Below, in pieces: positions 25,198 through 35,963 of a stretch of 64,000 bases of DNA; position 1 is the stretch's first letter; every line of letters starts with the position of its first letter. The translations under genes and the position numbers were made by a program. The notes under the pieces are model-generated. The model was not told the DNA's origin. It saw only the letters and a list, made by a program, of their open reading frames with translations, and did not search any database. This stretch comes from Cardinalis cardinalis (taxonomy: Eukaryota; Chordata; Aves; Passeriformes; Cardinalidae), in assembly GCA_014549065.1 (NCBI GenBank), contig JACDOX010000323.1, positions 491,053-555,052 of the forward strand, given 5' to 3'.

Positions 25198-26190
25198 GCT
25201 ACACAAAGGGTGAGCTGAGCTTTGACAAACTCAGTGCCAAGTACATGACAGAGACTTTCAAGCGGTTGTGCTGAGGCAGTAATTTCATGGTTTGCTCAGT
25301 TCCAGACTTTAACCTCAGTGCCAAGAATCGATGCCACATAATAATGAAAAGTCTAAAATAATTTTTAAATACAGAGAAAGAAAAGCAGAACAAAATACGC
25401 CTAAAAATAAAAGAGCAAAAGTAAGCAAATAAGGAATGCTCAAAATGGGCATGGCAGTTTCCTCTGGATCAAAATTAAGACTTTGTTACCACCCAGTCTA
25501 GTGAACCTGGAGTGGATCTGGAAGACATTAAAGACATGGAATAAAAAACACAGAGTTGAAAAATTATATTTGATTACTAATTAAAATAAACTGCAAAAAT
25601 AACAGCAGTGAGCTGCCAATATCATTTGTACTTCTGTAGTGCATCCAAAGACACTGTGTGGAGTTGCACTGCTCACTCTTTGAAGGAGGAACATTTGAAT
25701 AAAAATGCATAACCAAGTTTAGGACTTTAGGAACAGCACTGAGACATCAGCCCATCCCTTGTATGCTCTGAAGCTTAAAAGCCAAACCCCAGCTGGGACT
25801 TGAGACAGGGACGAAGATCTGAAGATGGATCAGGCTCAGACTGGACCTGGTGCTCAGGCTGGGCCCATAAGCAAAGGGTGCAAGGGGATGATCTCAGGTG
25901 CCAACTCACACCCCACATAAAATACACTATTTTAATATAATGCACTTTTTGGCCTTTCAACTACAGAACTCCACAAAGCGCCTTTGAACTTTGGTGGAAA
26001 TGTCTTTTTATATCCCTTTTATTTTTTATTTTCTTTTTCTAGAATAGATGTCAAGGGTGCTAAGAAAGAAAAGCAAAGTATCTGGGGGTGTGGGGTGGTT
26101 TTTTTGTTTAAAGCACAGTCTGAACAAAGCTGGGTTCTGCCATCAATTGGCTCTGGACAATCTGGGCTGTGATTCCAGCACATCAGCCAT

Positions 26191-26372
26191 GGAAAACCTT
26201 GGGAAAAGATCCTGAAAAGGGCAAATCCCACCTAGGAACTTTCCTTCATCCAGAGGGCAGGCTGAAAATCTTGAGAAAAGACCCTAAAAAGGGCAAATCC
26301 CACCTTGGAGCTTTCCACATCCTGCACAAATTATGGGATAGGGCTGGAAAACCTTGGGAAAAGACCAGCCCT
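26191..26372 (+). repeat. 72-83 bp imperfect tandem repeat (about 2.3 copies)
   Basis: Units start at 26191, 26263 and 26346 with GAAAACCTTGGGAAAAGA-like heads and share AAAAGGGCAAATCCCACCT. The third copy is cut short and passes directly into the polypyrimidine tract. Confidence 0.85.
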
Positions 26373-26790
26373 TTCCTTTCCTTTCCGAGAAAGCAGCACA
26401 GCCTTTCCTTTTCCTTTTCTGGAAAGCACCACAGCTTTTCCCTTTCCTTTCCTTTTTCCCTTTCCTTTCCTTTTCCTTTCCTTTTCTTTTTCCTTTCCTT
26501 TTCTTTTTCCTTTCCTTTTTCCTTTCCTTTCCTTTTTCCTTTCCTTTTTCCTTTTCTTTTTCCTTTTTCCTTTTCCTTCCTTTTTCCTTTCCTTTCCTTT
26601 CCCTTTCCTTTACTTTTTCCTTTCCTTTCCCTTTTCCTTTTCCTTTCCTTTCCCTTTTCCTTTCCCCTTTCCTTTCCTTTCCTTTCCTTTCCCTTTTCCT
26701 TTCCTTTCCCTTTTCTTTTTCCTTTCCTTTCCCTTTCTCCTTCCCTTTCTCCTTCCCTTTCCTTTCCTTTCTCCTTCCCTTTCCTTTCCA
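26368..26790 (+). repeat. Polypyrimidine tract (CCTTT/CCTTTT)n, about 420 bp
   Basis: The plus strand is nearly pure C and T, with units of 5-6 bases; two short interruptions with AGCACCACAGC-type sequence lie near the left end. The opposite strand gives long Lys/Glu/Arg/Gly frames that are artefacts. Long mirror-symmetric tracts like this can form triplex DNA and are prone to length change. Confidence 0.95.
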
Positions 26791-28075
26791 CAGCCCTGCT
26801 GGGAATCTCCCAGAGGAAACACAAGTGTTGGCAGTGATCCCCCAGACAAGTGTATCAAGAGCTTCTTACAGCTAAGAGACTGGGTCTCTCACAAGAGACT
26901 GAAGATGGAACAGTGCTCCATGAAGTTTTGTCACCAGAGGAGCCTTTGTCCCTGTCCCTATTCCCACTCTCCCATGGCAGCACACACAAACCAGCTCTAG
27001 GGNAGTGAATGTCCTCCAACATGAAACTTCCAAAGCACCAGAGATCTGAAAAACTAATCAGAGGGCTGCTTCATTTGTACTCAGGAACTGTGGCATGTTT
27101 TGAAAAGCTCCTCGGTCTCTTTTGCCTTTGATAAATTACACACATTAGCCACCCCAAAGGTCTGCTCAGTAGCTGCCACCCCACTGTAACATCTTGCTTT
27201 CTTCTCCACAGGAACTCCATAAATTCACTGTCCTTTCCCTGTCATCCATCTTCCTCCTTACCTCTGCCAAGGAACCACTTGAGCTTCTTTAATTCAGCCC
27301 CCTTTTCCCAGGCACAGCTGAAAGCCTTTGCTTGTGCTCATGGCAGGAAATGCCTGGTTATCTGTTAGGTAAACTGATTCATTAAACACAAAAATTCCAG
27401 GGTAATTTTTGGTCTTTTAAAATCAGTTCTCAGTCCTGTTGTCCCATTTCCCTAATACAGAGTGAATTTACCTTTGTCTAAACTCCACAGCAACATTTCA
27501 AGACCCTACCAGGGACAGCAGTGGTTGAGACCAGCACAGATCTTCCACAGGGCACCCACCTACTCCTGAATGTCATCAGAGGGCTCCAAGGTCAGATATT
27601 TTGGCTTCAAATCTTCTCTTTGCTGTTTTTTCACCAAAGTGCATCCATTCCTCTTCCATGGTGTCAAAAAATCAGCTTTGTTTTATGCTGTCTTTTGCCC
27701 TTTGAATGCATTTAGCATTGCCCTAGAGGAAAACTAATACTGGTTTGTCAGATTTTTACAATTTCTAATCAATCCAGAGCTTTTCCCCTGCTGCATCCTT
27801 TCCCTCTGCCTTTCTGTATGTGTTCCTTAGCTCAGGAAAGCAGATTTAGATTTCCCCTAGGCCAGTTGTTGTAAATTTACCTGCAAACATTATTCTGCTC
27901 ATTGGGTCAGATGTGAATTTTTGATGATAGCATTGAAGATGACAGCCAGAAGACATGAAAATGGGACCATGCAAAAAGAATTATGCCAGGGGCATTTAAC
28001 AGCAGAGCACTGTACAGAGGNAGCCAGTGCCTCAGACCCTCTGTAGATAACTTCTTATCTCTGAAGATAGTATCT

Positions 28076-28165
28076 TTTCATGTTTGGTTTTGTTGGGTTT
28101 TTTGGTTTGGTGTGGGATTTTGGTTGGGTTTTTNTGGTGGTTTTTTGTTTTGCTTTTTTTATGGA
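28076..28165 (+). repeat. Short G/T-rich tract
   Basis: TTTGGTTTTGTTGGGTTTTT-like sequence resembles a small version of the 15.9 kb G/T tract. It may be a degraded copy of the same kind of low-complexity DNA. Confidence 0.8.
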
Positions 28166-28275
28166 GGAAGGGAACATTCTTTATTACATCTTTTTTTTAA
28201 ACTAAAAAACTGTTTTCACTTCAAAAGCCAAAAAAATCCCTTTCGACATGGTGGCCCTGTGTCTTCCGCTTGTAT

Positions 28276-28503
28276 GTTTGCAGAATATATGGTGTATATC
28301 TTTTGTGTGTATGTATGTATTTATAATATATGTATGTATTTATAATATATGGTGTATATATTTTATATATGGTGTGTGTATATATACACCATATATGGTG
28401 TATGTATATACACCATATATATATATACACACACACCATATATATGGCATCTATTGCATCTATTATGCATAGATGCATATGGCATCTATGGCATCTATTG
28501 CAT
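28276..28503 (+). repeat. TA/TG-rich palindromic microsatellite and 9-12 bp minisatellite
   Basis: ATGTATGTATTTATAATATA units lead into alternating ACACCATATATGGTGT blocks that are self-complementary, then GGCATCTAT units, with a small palindrome CTATTATGCATAGATGCATA. The segment could fold into cruciform hairpins. Several short frames here are repeat artefacts. Confidence 0.93.
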
Positions 28504-29538
28504 GAGCCTAAANAAACTCAGAAGTAATAACAGGAATTTTCAAATAAAATTAGGAAACTCCTACCCAAAGAAAATGGCACTTACTGTGCACCCAAGTGTA
28601 CCCAAAAATGCAAGTCCCAGCAAGAATTGCCATTTATTTGTCTGCTTTTTTTACTTGTTCTTTCTGCTTTCCACTCATGGTTTGAATGAATGTTTTTTGG
28701 GAAGAGAAAGGGCAATGGAGAGGGGGAATAGGACATGAAATGTGTCTGGCAAGGCAGGGTAGGAGAAGGAATGGGCAAATCCTGACCCCTCTGAGCTCAC
28801 CTGGGGTTTGGCAGGCACCAGAGAGGGTCCTGAGCATCTCTGTGCTCCTCACCCTGCCCCTGCTCTTCAGGCCCAGCACAACACACCCCTCACACAGGCT
28901 TCAGGGACAGCTTTATTGCACCAAAGATGTGGGAGCTGGTGCCCTTGTGCTCCTTCTTTTATGAAAGAGGAATGTGTTTTGGCTGCTGAACAAGAACAGT
29001 GAAGATGGGTTGTAACAGATACAGTTAAACCCCTCAAACCAACTTTTTTCATTTTATCTCTTTGCCCTCCCCTCCCCATTCAATTCACATAACAAGCAAA
29101 TCCACCCACTGAACATAAACATAAATAGATTTTCATGGGAAAGTTCATTTAAAAAAACCCTCAAGTCTTTTTTTTTTAAATAATTTAATAGATATGTCAA
29201 TGAGCAGCTGTAAGCTAAAATCATTGTCATTCTCACTCTTCTAACAAAATCAAAACTAGAATCTTCCTGGGTAATTCCCATCTTTGCATAGGTCAAATGC
29301 ATAAATTATGTTGCTTTTCCCCAGGACTCCTCCACAACCAACACTAAGCCAGGATGAGCAATAAATTTCCTCACTAGATGGAGCAAGAGCATCTAGATAG
29401 TAGAAGGCATGCCAAAGTTCTGCAATGGGACTCTNAGAACTGGGACAGCCCAACTCCATTCACAGGCCTTGGAAAACCACAGAGCTCCTGCATTTTATTC
29501 CAGCAATGTCAGTGCTCTGCTTCAGGGGCTGAGCAAAG

Positions 29539-29612
29539 CTCAAAAATCAGGGGGATTTACCCTGATNTGAGCAACACTCAAAAATCAGGGGGAATTCCCT
29601 GATATGTCAAAG
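29539..29612 (+). repeat. Imperfect ~39-bp tandem duplication with internal dyad
   Basis: CTCAAAAATCAGGGGGA occurs twice, each time followed closely by CCCTGAT, so each unit contains an ATCAGGG...CCCTGAT inverted pair. No function is recognised. Confidence 0.8.
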
Positions 29613-29791
29613 GTCTTCAAACTGAGAGGGTTTACTTCTCTGGTTCCCAGCCTCAGTAATGCTGTGGCTGACAGACCTACACAAACCATGCTCCTGCTGC
29701 CTTTGCTCCTGAAGGAACAGGAATTTCCAGTGCTGGTGTCTCTTGTCCAGCTCAGCCCCCACGGGCAGGTTTGAGTTACCAGTGGTGCAGG

Positions 29792-30189
29792 TGTGGCAGT
29801 CACATTTTCTGGGAAAATCCCTTTGCCCAGGATTATTCTCCTGGGAAGCTGAGAAGCCTCAGAGAAAAAGGAAAACAATAATTATCTGATTTGCTTCTCC
29901 TGTGTTTTGCTCCTTTGCAATGTGTTTGGAGATTGTTTACCAACAGGTGGTTGTTTCATTGGTTTCATGTGAATTGTTTTGACTCGTTGGCCAATCAGGG
30001 CCAAGCTGTGTCAAGGCTCTGGAGAGAGTCACGAGTTTTCATTATTATCTTTTTAGCCTTCTGTAATTATGCTTTCTGTATTCTTTACTGTAGTTTAGTA
30101 TGGCATTCTTTAATATAATATAGTATCATAAAATAATAAATTAGCCTTCTGAGAACATGGAGTCAGATTCATCATTCCTTCCTGCCACA
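29792..30189 (+). mobile_element. Solo LTR, family A, with perfect terminal inverted repeat
   Basis: The element starts TGTGGCAG and ends CTGCCACA, a perfect 8-base inverted repeat, and is flanked by GTGCAGG on both sides (29785-29791 and 30190-30196). It contains a CCAAT box (TTGGCCAATCAGGG), a TATA-like AATATAATATAG and an AATAAA poly(A) signal just before TTAGCCTTCTGAGAAC. It is the best-preserved member in the window and a good reference for the family. Confidence 0.92.
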
Positions 30190-30196
30190 GTGCAGG

Positions 30197-31337
30197 GACA
30201 CCTCAGGTACTGCAAACCCATGGCAGGAAGCTGATTTGATTCTGTTGGTTCTCCCTTGCTGAAATAAATGCAACTTTCAGTCCCTGGTAAAACTCCTCCT
30301 GGGTATTACCAGCACAGAGAGTCTAGCATGGATTTCCAGCAGGTCAGAAATACCTGGAGGGCTGCAGGNTCTCTTGGGGTGGGAGCTGCTGGTTGTACTG
30401 ATTGATGGAGTGATATTTTCTGCAGGTTGTCTGGCAGCTCCAGTTAAATCCACACTGAGAGTTATTCCTGTTTNCCCATATCCTTAAACCTGTGGCAAAG
30501 TGTCACAGTTTAACTTCAGCTCCCTGCCAGCCCCTGCACTTTTGGGGCAAACTGCATCCTTTCCTCCTCCTGAGACCTAACAGTGGAACACCTGATTATT
30601 TCCTAACTGGAGATTCAGCAAGCCCTTTGTGACCTGGCATTTGATATTCTATTCTGAGAAAAGCTTGTGGTTGGTGTGGACAATAACACCACCATTCTCT
30701 AGNGCTGAAGTTCAACAAAAATATTAACAAAATAAAATAGGATGTAGACAAGTCTAAGGATTTTTGTGTGTGTGTGTTTGGCAACCTTAATTATCAGCCC
30801 TGTTGCCACCAGAGGAAATGAAAGGACAAAAGAAATCCAACATGCAGGCACAGAAANTTACAAAGTCCTACAGAAACTGTCTCATGTTACAACAAATCCC
30901 ACAACAAGGATCATTTCTCCCCGGTGTTTGATAACGGAGGATTAGAACGAGTCTTTGGTGCAACATGAGGAGAAAAAAATCCCCTTTCTCCCCAGCTTAA
31001 TCCACCCCATAACCCAGTCCCACCCTGAACNCTCAGCCTTTGGGGAGCTGCAGTTTTACACAGAGATTTGCAGTTTCCCAACACGGGAATTGTAATATTA
31101 ATTTAATTCTTGATNTGAGAACAATCATTTGGCGAGATGACGTACATGCTGTACTTCAGAGGAAAAGACAACTCACAGCGAACATTCTTAGTGGGATGAA
31201 ATTCCTCTGTGACATATTTCTCTGCCTTCCAGAGAGCTGCAGCACAGTGATTTTCCCCCAGGAATGCTGTCTTGGGACAGGAGCTGTCCTTTTTGCCACC
31301 TTCCTCTCAGAGCGTGACGTATTTCACAAAATGCCTG
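30197..31337. other. Intergenic, no gene recognised
   Basis: Single-copy-looking DNA with a (GT)n run at 30765-30777. Nothing else supportable. Confidence 0.6.
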
Positions 31338-31423
31338 GGTAAATAATATTGCATAAAATTACAGCAAACAAGAGGCAGAGCAAGATGCAAACAAAGGCAT
31401 AAAAATGTTCTTAAAATGCCAAG
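31338..31423 (+). repeat. Direct repeat partner 1 outside the inverted duplication
   Basis: GGTAAATAATATTGCATAA and the following ~65 bases (AAGAGGCAGAGCAAGATGCA, CATAAAAATGTTCTTA) recur in the same orientation at 35825-35963. The copies differ at a few bases. Confidence 0.85.
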
Positions 31424-32039
31424 TATTTTTGTNGCAGATGACAATGGCTTTTTTTCCCCCTCCATCTTTGTGTCCTCACTAAATGTTTTCCTGTTGGACA
31501 AAGAAGCACAGACTAAAAACTGAGTTTTTTCCTGTTTTCTTAGATGATTTTCTATTTTAAAAGAATTCTGGGGAAAAAAAAAAAACCCTTCCCAAAATAA
31601 TTTCCAGTTTTTATAAACAAAATATTTATACCCCAAAGTTGTGGTTTCTTGTTTCATTTTTTAAAATCTGTGGGGGGAAAAAAAAAAAGGAAGAACAAAA
31701 AAACCACTTTTGTCTTCTGAAATCCTCTAAGGAGGAAAATAAAACCATGACCAGCTCTTCACAATAGCAGCACATGCTTGTTTCTACATTCTGTTACACA
31801 GAGATAGGCACACCTTGCTGCAGGATTAGATGGGAGGCTCCCAGGTCACACAGGAGGATTTCTGCAGCAGAGGGCAGCTTGCACACCTCAAGCTGCTGCA
31901 TGGCCTCTTTTATCCCAATAAATACCTGTGCACACAGTCAGGCTGAGGTCTCTGACTCAGGTTTGCTTGGGTTCTCACTGCCAAAATTTGTGCTGCCCTT
32001 ATGCTCCTGCATGAGGAAATGCACATATATTCATTAGCT

Positions 32040-32652
32040 TATGTATGGTCTTTCAGGAAATACCTTTTATCTCCACCTATCATATTTTGTTAATTTTATG
32101 TGGAAAATGGGGTTGTTGGTCGTGCAGTTTGCCCCTGTCCCTGATATATTTTGAAGCCCCCTCCATTCCTGCATGTGTCCATTNCAAGCTGCTCCTAATT
32201 TTCCTAATTAACCTCTGACTTTGAATGAAGCAGCTCCCNAGCACAAATCATAGNATCCCAGAANGGTTTGGCTTGGAAGTTTAGGGAAAGCAAAGCCTCT
32301 TGTCCCAGGCTCCCACCCAGAGCTCACCCACAGCAGCTGCAGCCCCTNCCCTGAACGTGGTCCTCAGCAGGAGGAACCTTCCAGAACATCCAGCTCCAGC
32401 CCCTGCCCTGCTCAGGGCCACCTTCCTCTAGACCAGGGCGCTCAAAGCCCCATCCAGCCTGCCCAGGGCACCCACAGCTTCCCTGGGCAGCCTCTCCCAG
32501 GGCCTCACCACCCTCACAGCAAAGAATTCCTTCCCAACATCCAGCCTGGANCTGCTCTNTTTCAGCTTGCAGNCATTCCCCCTTGTCCTNTNCATGCCCT
32601 TGGAGTCCCNCTCCATNTTNNTTTTAGGCTCCCAGCAGATATTGCAAAGCTA
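32040..32652 (+). repeat. Inverted duplication, left arm (613 bp)
   Basis: Read on the opposite strand, this arm matches 35100-35713 along its whole length with scattered substitutions. It starts at TATGTATGGTC and ends at TTGCAAAGCTA. It contains the CR1 3' half and also about 200 bases of flanking DNA beyond the CR1 tail (for example GGGGTTGTTGGTCGTGCAGT). Shared flank means a DNA segment was duplicated, not two independent CR1 insertions. Confidence 0.9.
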
Positions 32653-32825
32653 CAATGAGGTAACCCTGGAGCCTTCTGTTCTCCAAGCTGCACAATCCCA
32701 ATTTTGTCTCAGCCTTTCCCCATAGGACAGGAGCNCCATCCCTCTGATCACCTTGGTGGCCTCCTCTGGGCTTGCTCCAACAGGTNNANGTCNTTCCTGT
32801 GCCATCTCCACTGTCTCCCAAAAAC
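32245..32825 (-). mobile_element. CR1 LINE fragment, reverse orientation, mostly inside the left inverted-repeat arm
   Basis: The plus strand opens at the CR1 3' end (ATCATAGNATCCCAGAANGG). It continues through CATCCAGCCTGCCCAGGGCA, CACAGCAAAGAATTCCTTCC and CATTCCCCCTTGTCC. Past the arm boundary at 32652 it goes on with CTCAGCCTTTCCCCATAGGA and TTGGTGGCCTCCTCTGGGCT. Single Ns are unusually dense at 32551-32632 and 32786-32793, as expected where similar copies confuse read placement. Confidence 0.87.
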
Positions 32826-35099
32826 AGAGAAACAACTGAGAATTGCTGTCAGGGAGACTGGAGCTTCATTATTTGAAATCTCTCCTACCTGTTGGTTATA
32901 CACAGCAAACACAGACTCAGCTGTGCAAAGGAAGAAGTCCTGAAAGGAGCACTGGGGTCAGGATTGAGCTCTTAATGATCAGATGCTTCCAATTAAACTG
33001 ACTGCAAAGTAATGACTGGATGCTGACATTAACACTGTAAAATGTGTTTTACAGTTGCAATTGCATCAATGAGAACNGTAATACACCAATTTCCTGAGGC
33101 TGTTTTATTTACTTCAAGTGGTTTGAGCTGGAGAAACATAACTGGGAAAGCATAACAAATGCATATTTCTTGGTGGTTTGCCTAGATTTGTTGCAAAGCT
33201 GAAATCTAGACACTGGTCAAATGGTTCTTTATGGATATTGGTCATAGGTCTTTCTTTTTTACTTTAATTTCCTGTTACATTTCTATTCAGAATTTGAAAT
33301 TGTCTGTCCTGAGAATTTCCCTTGTGGTTGCTCCACTTCAGTCAGAGAAATTCATGTGGGCATTTTCTGGAAGCTAAGTATGCAGCTCTGAACTTTTTCT
33401 CAACGGTTCAGATTGCAGCTTTCAACACCAGAATTCTGCAAAACATTTAACACTCCAATAATGAGAGAAAAGAGCTCCCTCCACCTTCACCCATCTCCCC
33501 AGCAGGACCTGCTGGAGCCTGGAGAAAATGAAAAGCAAAGTTCTGTGGAGCATTTGGCTTTCTAAGAAAAGATGTGGATGTGATTCTCTCCTGNCCCTGA
33601 TGAAATCCTCCTGGCTTGTGCAATCACAGCCCAGAGCCAGGAGCAGGGTCACCTCCCCAGGATGGCTTTGGACACTGGATTTGCCTGTGCTGCAGCTGAG
33701 GAGCAAAGACATCAGTCTGCAGACATCATCTCAGGGTGGTTTGGGGCAGCACTGGACACTGCAAGGCATGCTGGAAAGCCATGGCCCCAAATGGGGTGGA
33801 AAAGGAGCTAAAGTCATACACAACACCAAGTTTGCTGGGTTATCTTTATGGACAGCAAAATCCAGCTTTGGGACAAATTATTTAAAAGGGTATACATTTG
33901 TAAAACCATTATTTTGTTTGCATGCTACGTGTATCACCTACCAAAATCAACTCTGCAGCTCAAAAACCAATTTAANCAGGCATGGTGGTGCCTCTGTGCA
34001 GATAGAGGCTTCTGTAAAACAGAAATCAGATCTAGTCACACTGGAGCTCCCTGAGTCACTGGAGAGAAGAAAATAGTGGGAGGCCACTATTAATCTCACC
34101 TAAATGAAATGTCTAAAATAGGTCTGATGATTCACATCCTAAAAAGGACTGCTNGTCCTTCTTATCAATGGAAGGAGCCAAGGGAGAGCCTTGCTCAAGT
34201 GGGGATATTTATACTGCAGCCATGTCCAAGGAGGTGAGCTAAAGCCTGTCCCATCAGTCCCCCTTGGTAAAGAAAACACTGTTAGCAGGGAGAAGCCTTG
34301 AAGTTCTTCATCAAAAAAGGCAGGAACTCTTCCTCCACTTCCAACTTGGCATCATGGATGTTTAAATTGAACTTGGAAAACTTCCTGGCCATTTGCAACA
34401 GCATTACAAGGACTTGTGAGAAGGATCTTCATGCCTGTTGCAGAGCTGAAGTTGCCAGGCTGTTTCTGGACATTGATTTACTTGCATGAATGAACTCTTG
34501 CAGAGACACCCATGCCATGGTTCTACCAAAGCAATGTGAATTGCCCCTGAAGACTTCTGAACTCTAGTCTCTCTACAGTTTTTACAGAATAAATGTTTAT
34601 TACAGTTCTTGAAGCATGACTGAAGAGGCAGGGAAACTCCATTTCGAAAACAAATGGATCTTTTAAGCANGCTGCAAAGACAAAATGCACAAAGCTGTTG
34701 TAAATAGAAGGTCAGGTAGAAATCTCAAGNTTTCCCAGAAACCTCATTTTATTACTCAGAGCTCCATTAGGTTGATGACCAGGCTAGAATTCAGGATTAT
34801 TCATGCTTTGCAATGTCTAGCCCTCTTCCTGTCTNTCCATGGAGGCTGCTGTTGCTAAGGGCCCTCCCAGGAACCTTGCAAGAAAAACTCTGACAAGATA
34901 CAAAGGTTGCATTTCAAAGCCTGCTCTTTATTTCTGCATCCAGGGGGAAAAAGAGCTCGTGGGGAGTCTGGCCCTCTCCCTCTGCAGAGCTGGACCTGCA
35001 CAATTTACTGCAAGGAAAACAAGGATCAGGATCCCAGGTTATAAGAATCAAGGTGAACACAGCATATAGCTTTTCACAGAATACAGCTTTTCTCAGAAA
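32653..35099. other. Spacer between the inverted-repeat arms
   Basis: About 2.45 kb. The first ~170 bases continue the left CR1 fragment. The rest has no recognisable repeat or gene. The frame at 33528-34076 (plus, 182 codons) carries no known domain. Confidence 0.6.
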
Positions 35100-35713
35100 T
35101 AGCTTTGCAATATCTGNTGGGAGCCTAAAAACAAAATGGAGAGGGACGCCAAGGGCATGGACAGGACAAGGGGGAATGCCTGCAAGCTGAGAGAGAGCAG
35201 CTCCAGGCTGGATGTTGGGAAGGAATTCTTTGCTGTGAGGGTGGCGAGGCCCTGGGAGAGGCTGCCCAGGGAAGCTGTGGGTGCCCTGGGCAGGCTGGAT
35301 GGGGCTTTGAGCGCCCTGGTCTAGAGGAAGGTGGCCCTGAGCAGGGCAGGGGCTGGAGCTGGATGTTCTGGAAGGTTCCTCCTGCTGAGGACCACGTTCA
35401 GGGCAGGGGCTGCAGCTGCTGTGGGTGAGCTCTGGGTGGGAGCCTGGGACANGAGGCTTTGCTTTCCCTAAACTTCCAAGCCAAACCATTCTGGGATNCT
35501 ATGATTTGTGCTNGGGAGCCGCTTCNTTCAAAGTCAGAGATTAATGAGGATAATTAGGATCAGCTTGGAATGAACACATGCAGGAATGGAGGGGGCTTCA
35601 AAATATATCAGGGACAGGGGCAAACTGCACGACCAACAACCCCATTTTCCACATAAATAAGGCAAAATACGAGTAGGTGGAGACAAAAGGTATTTCCTGA
35701 AAGACCATACATA
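35100..35713 (-). repeat. Inverted duplication, right arm (614 bp)
   Basis: This arm is the reverse-complement partner of 32040-32652, beginning TAGCTTTGCAATATCTG and ending GACCATACATA. The two arms are separated by about 2.45 kb of unrelated sequence. The lengths differ by one base overall, and small differences are visible, such as GATTAATGAGGATAATTAGG against GGTTAATTAGGAAAATTAGG in the other arm. Confidence 0.9.
35138..35510 (+). mobile_element. CR1 LINE fragment inside the right inverted-repeat arm
   Basis: It carries the same CR1 segment as the fragment at 32.3 kb but on the opposite strand: GACAAGGGGGAATGCCTGCA, GGAAGGAATTCTTTGCTGTG, GGGTGCCCTGGGCAGGCTGG and the tail near CATTCTGGGATNCTATGAT. 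It exists here because of the inverted duplication, not because of a separate insertion (see the arm entries). Confidence 0.87.
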
Positions 35714-35824
35714 CAAAAGGAGAGTGTAAAGAGCTGAATTCAGTATTGTGTTTCCAGTCAGTTCTGTGGTCACCAGTGGAGACATTGAACACAGGAGGGC
35801 TGAGCACTTGTCCNGCAGCTGCTN

Positions 35825-35963
35825 GGTAAATAATATTGCATAANATTACAACAAATAAGAGGCAGAACAAGATGCAAACAAAGGCATAAAAATGTTCTTA
35901 NACATTTTTATGAAATGAAATTNAAATGAATTGAAATGAAAAACATTTTTATGAAATGCCAAG
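35825..35963 (+). repeat. Direct repeat partner 2, with internal insertion
   Basis: This is the same-strand copy of 31338-31423. After CATAAAAATGTTCTTA it gains about 50 bases, built from two copies of ACATTTTTATGAAATG around a GAAATGAA-rich stretch, before rejoining at AAATGCCAAG. It begins about 110 bases beyond the outer end of the right inverted arm. Confidence 0.82.

Larger units (their letters stand above)
26791..29784. other. Intergenic with simple repeats
   Basis: Apart from the tracts annotated separately, the sequence looks single-copy. At 28910-28916 the minus strand has TGCAATAAAGCTGTCCC, which resembles the end of a polyadenylated transcript, but no coding exon is recognised near it. 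Confidence 0.55.

Noticed and set aside
26246..26858. Long Lys/Glu/Arg/Gly-rich minus frames and Phe/Ser/Pro-rich plus frames
   Set aside because: They are translations of the polypyrimidine simple repeat in several frames.
34914..35489. 191-codon minus frame
   Set aside because: It lies largely in the CR1 fragment of the right inverted arm, antisense to CR1.
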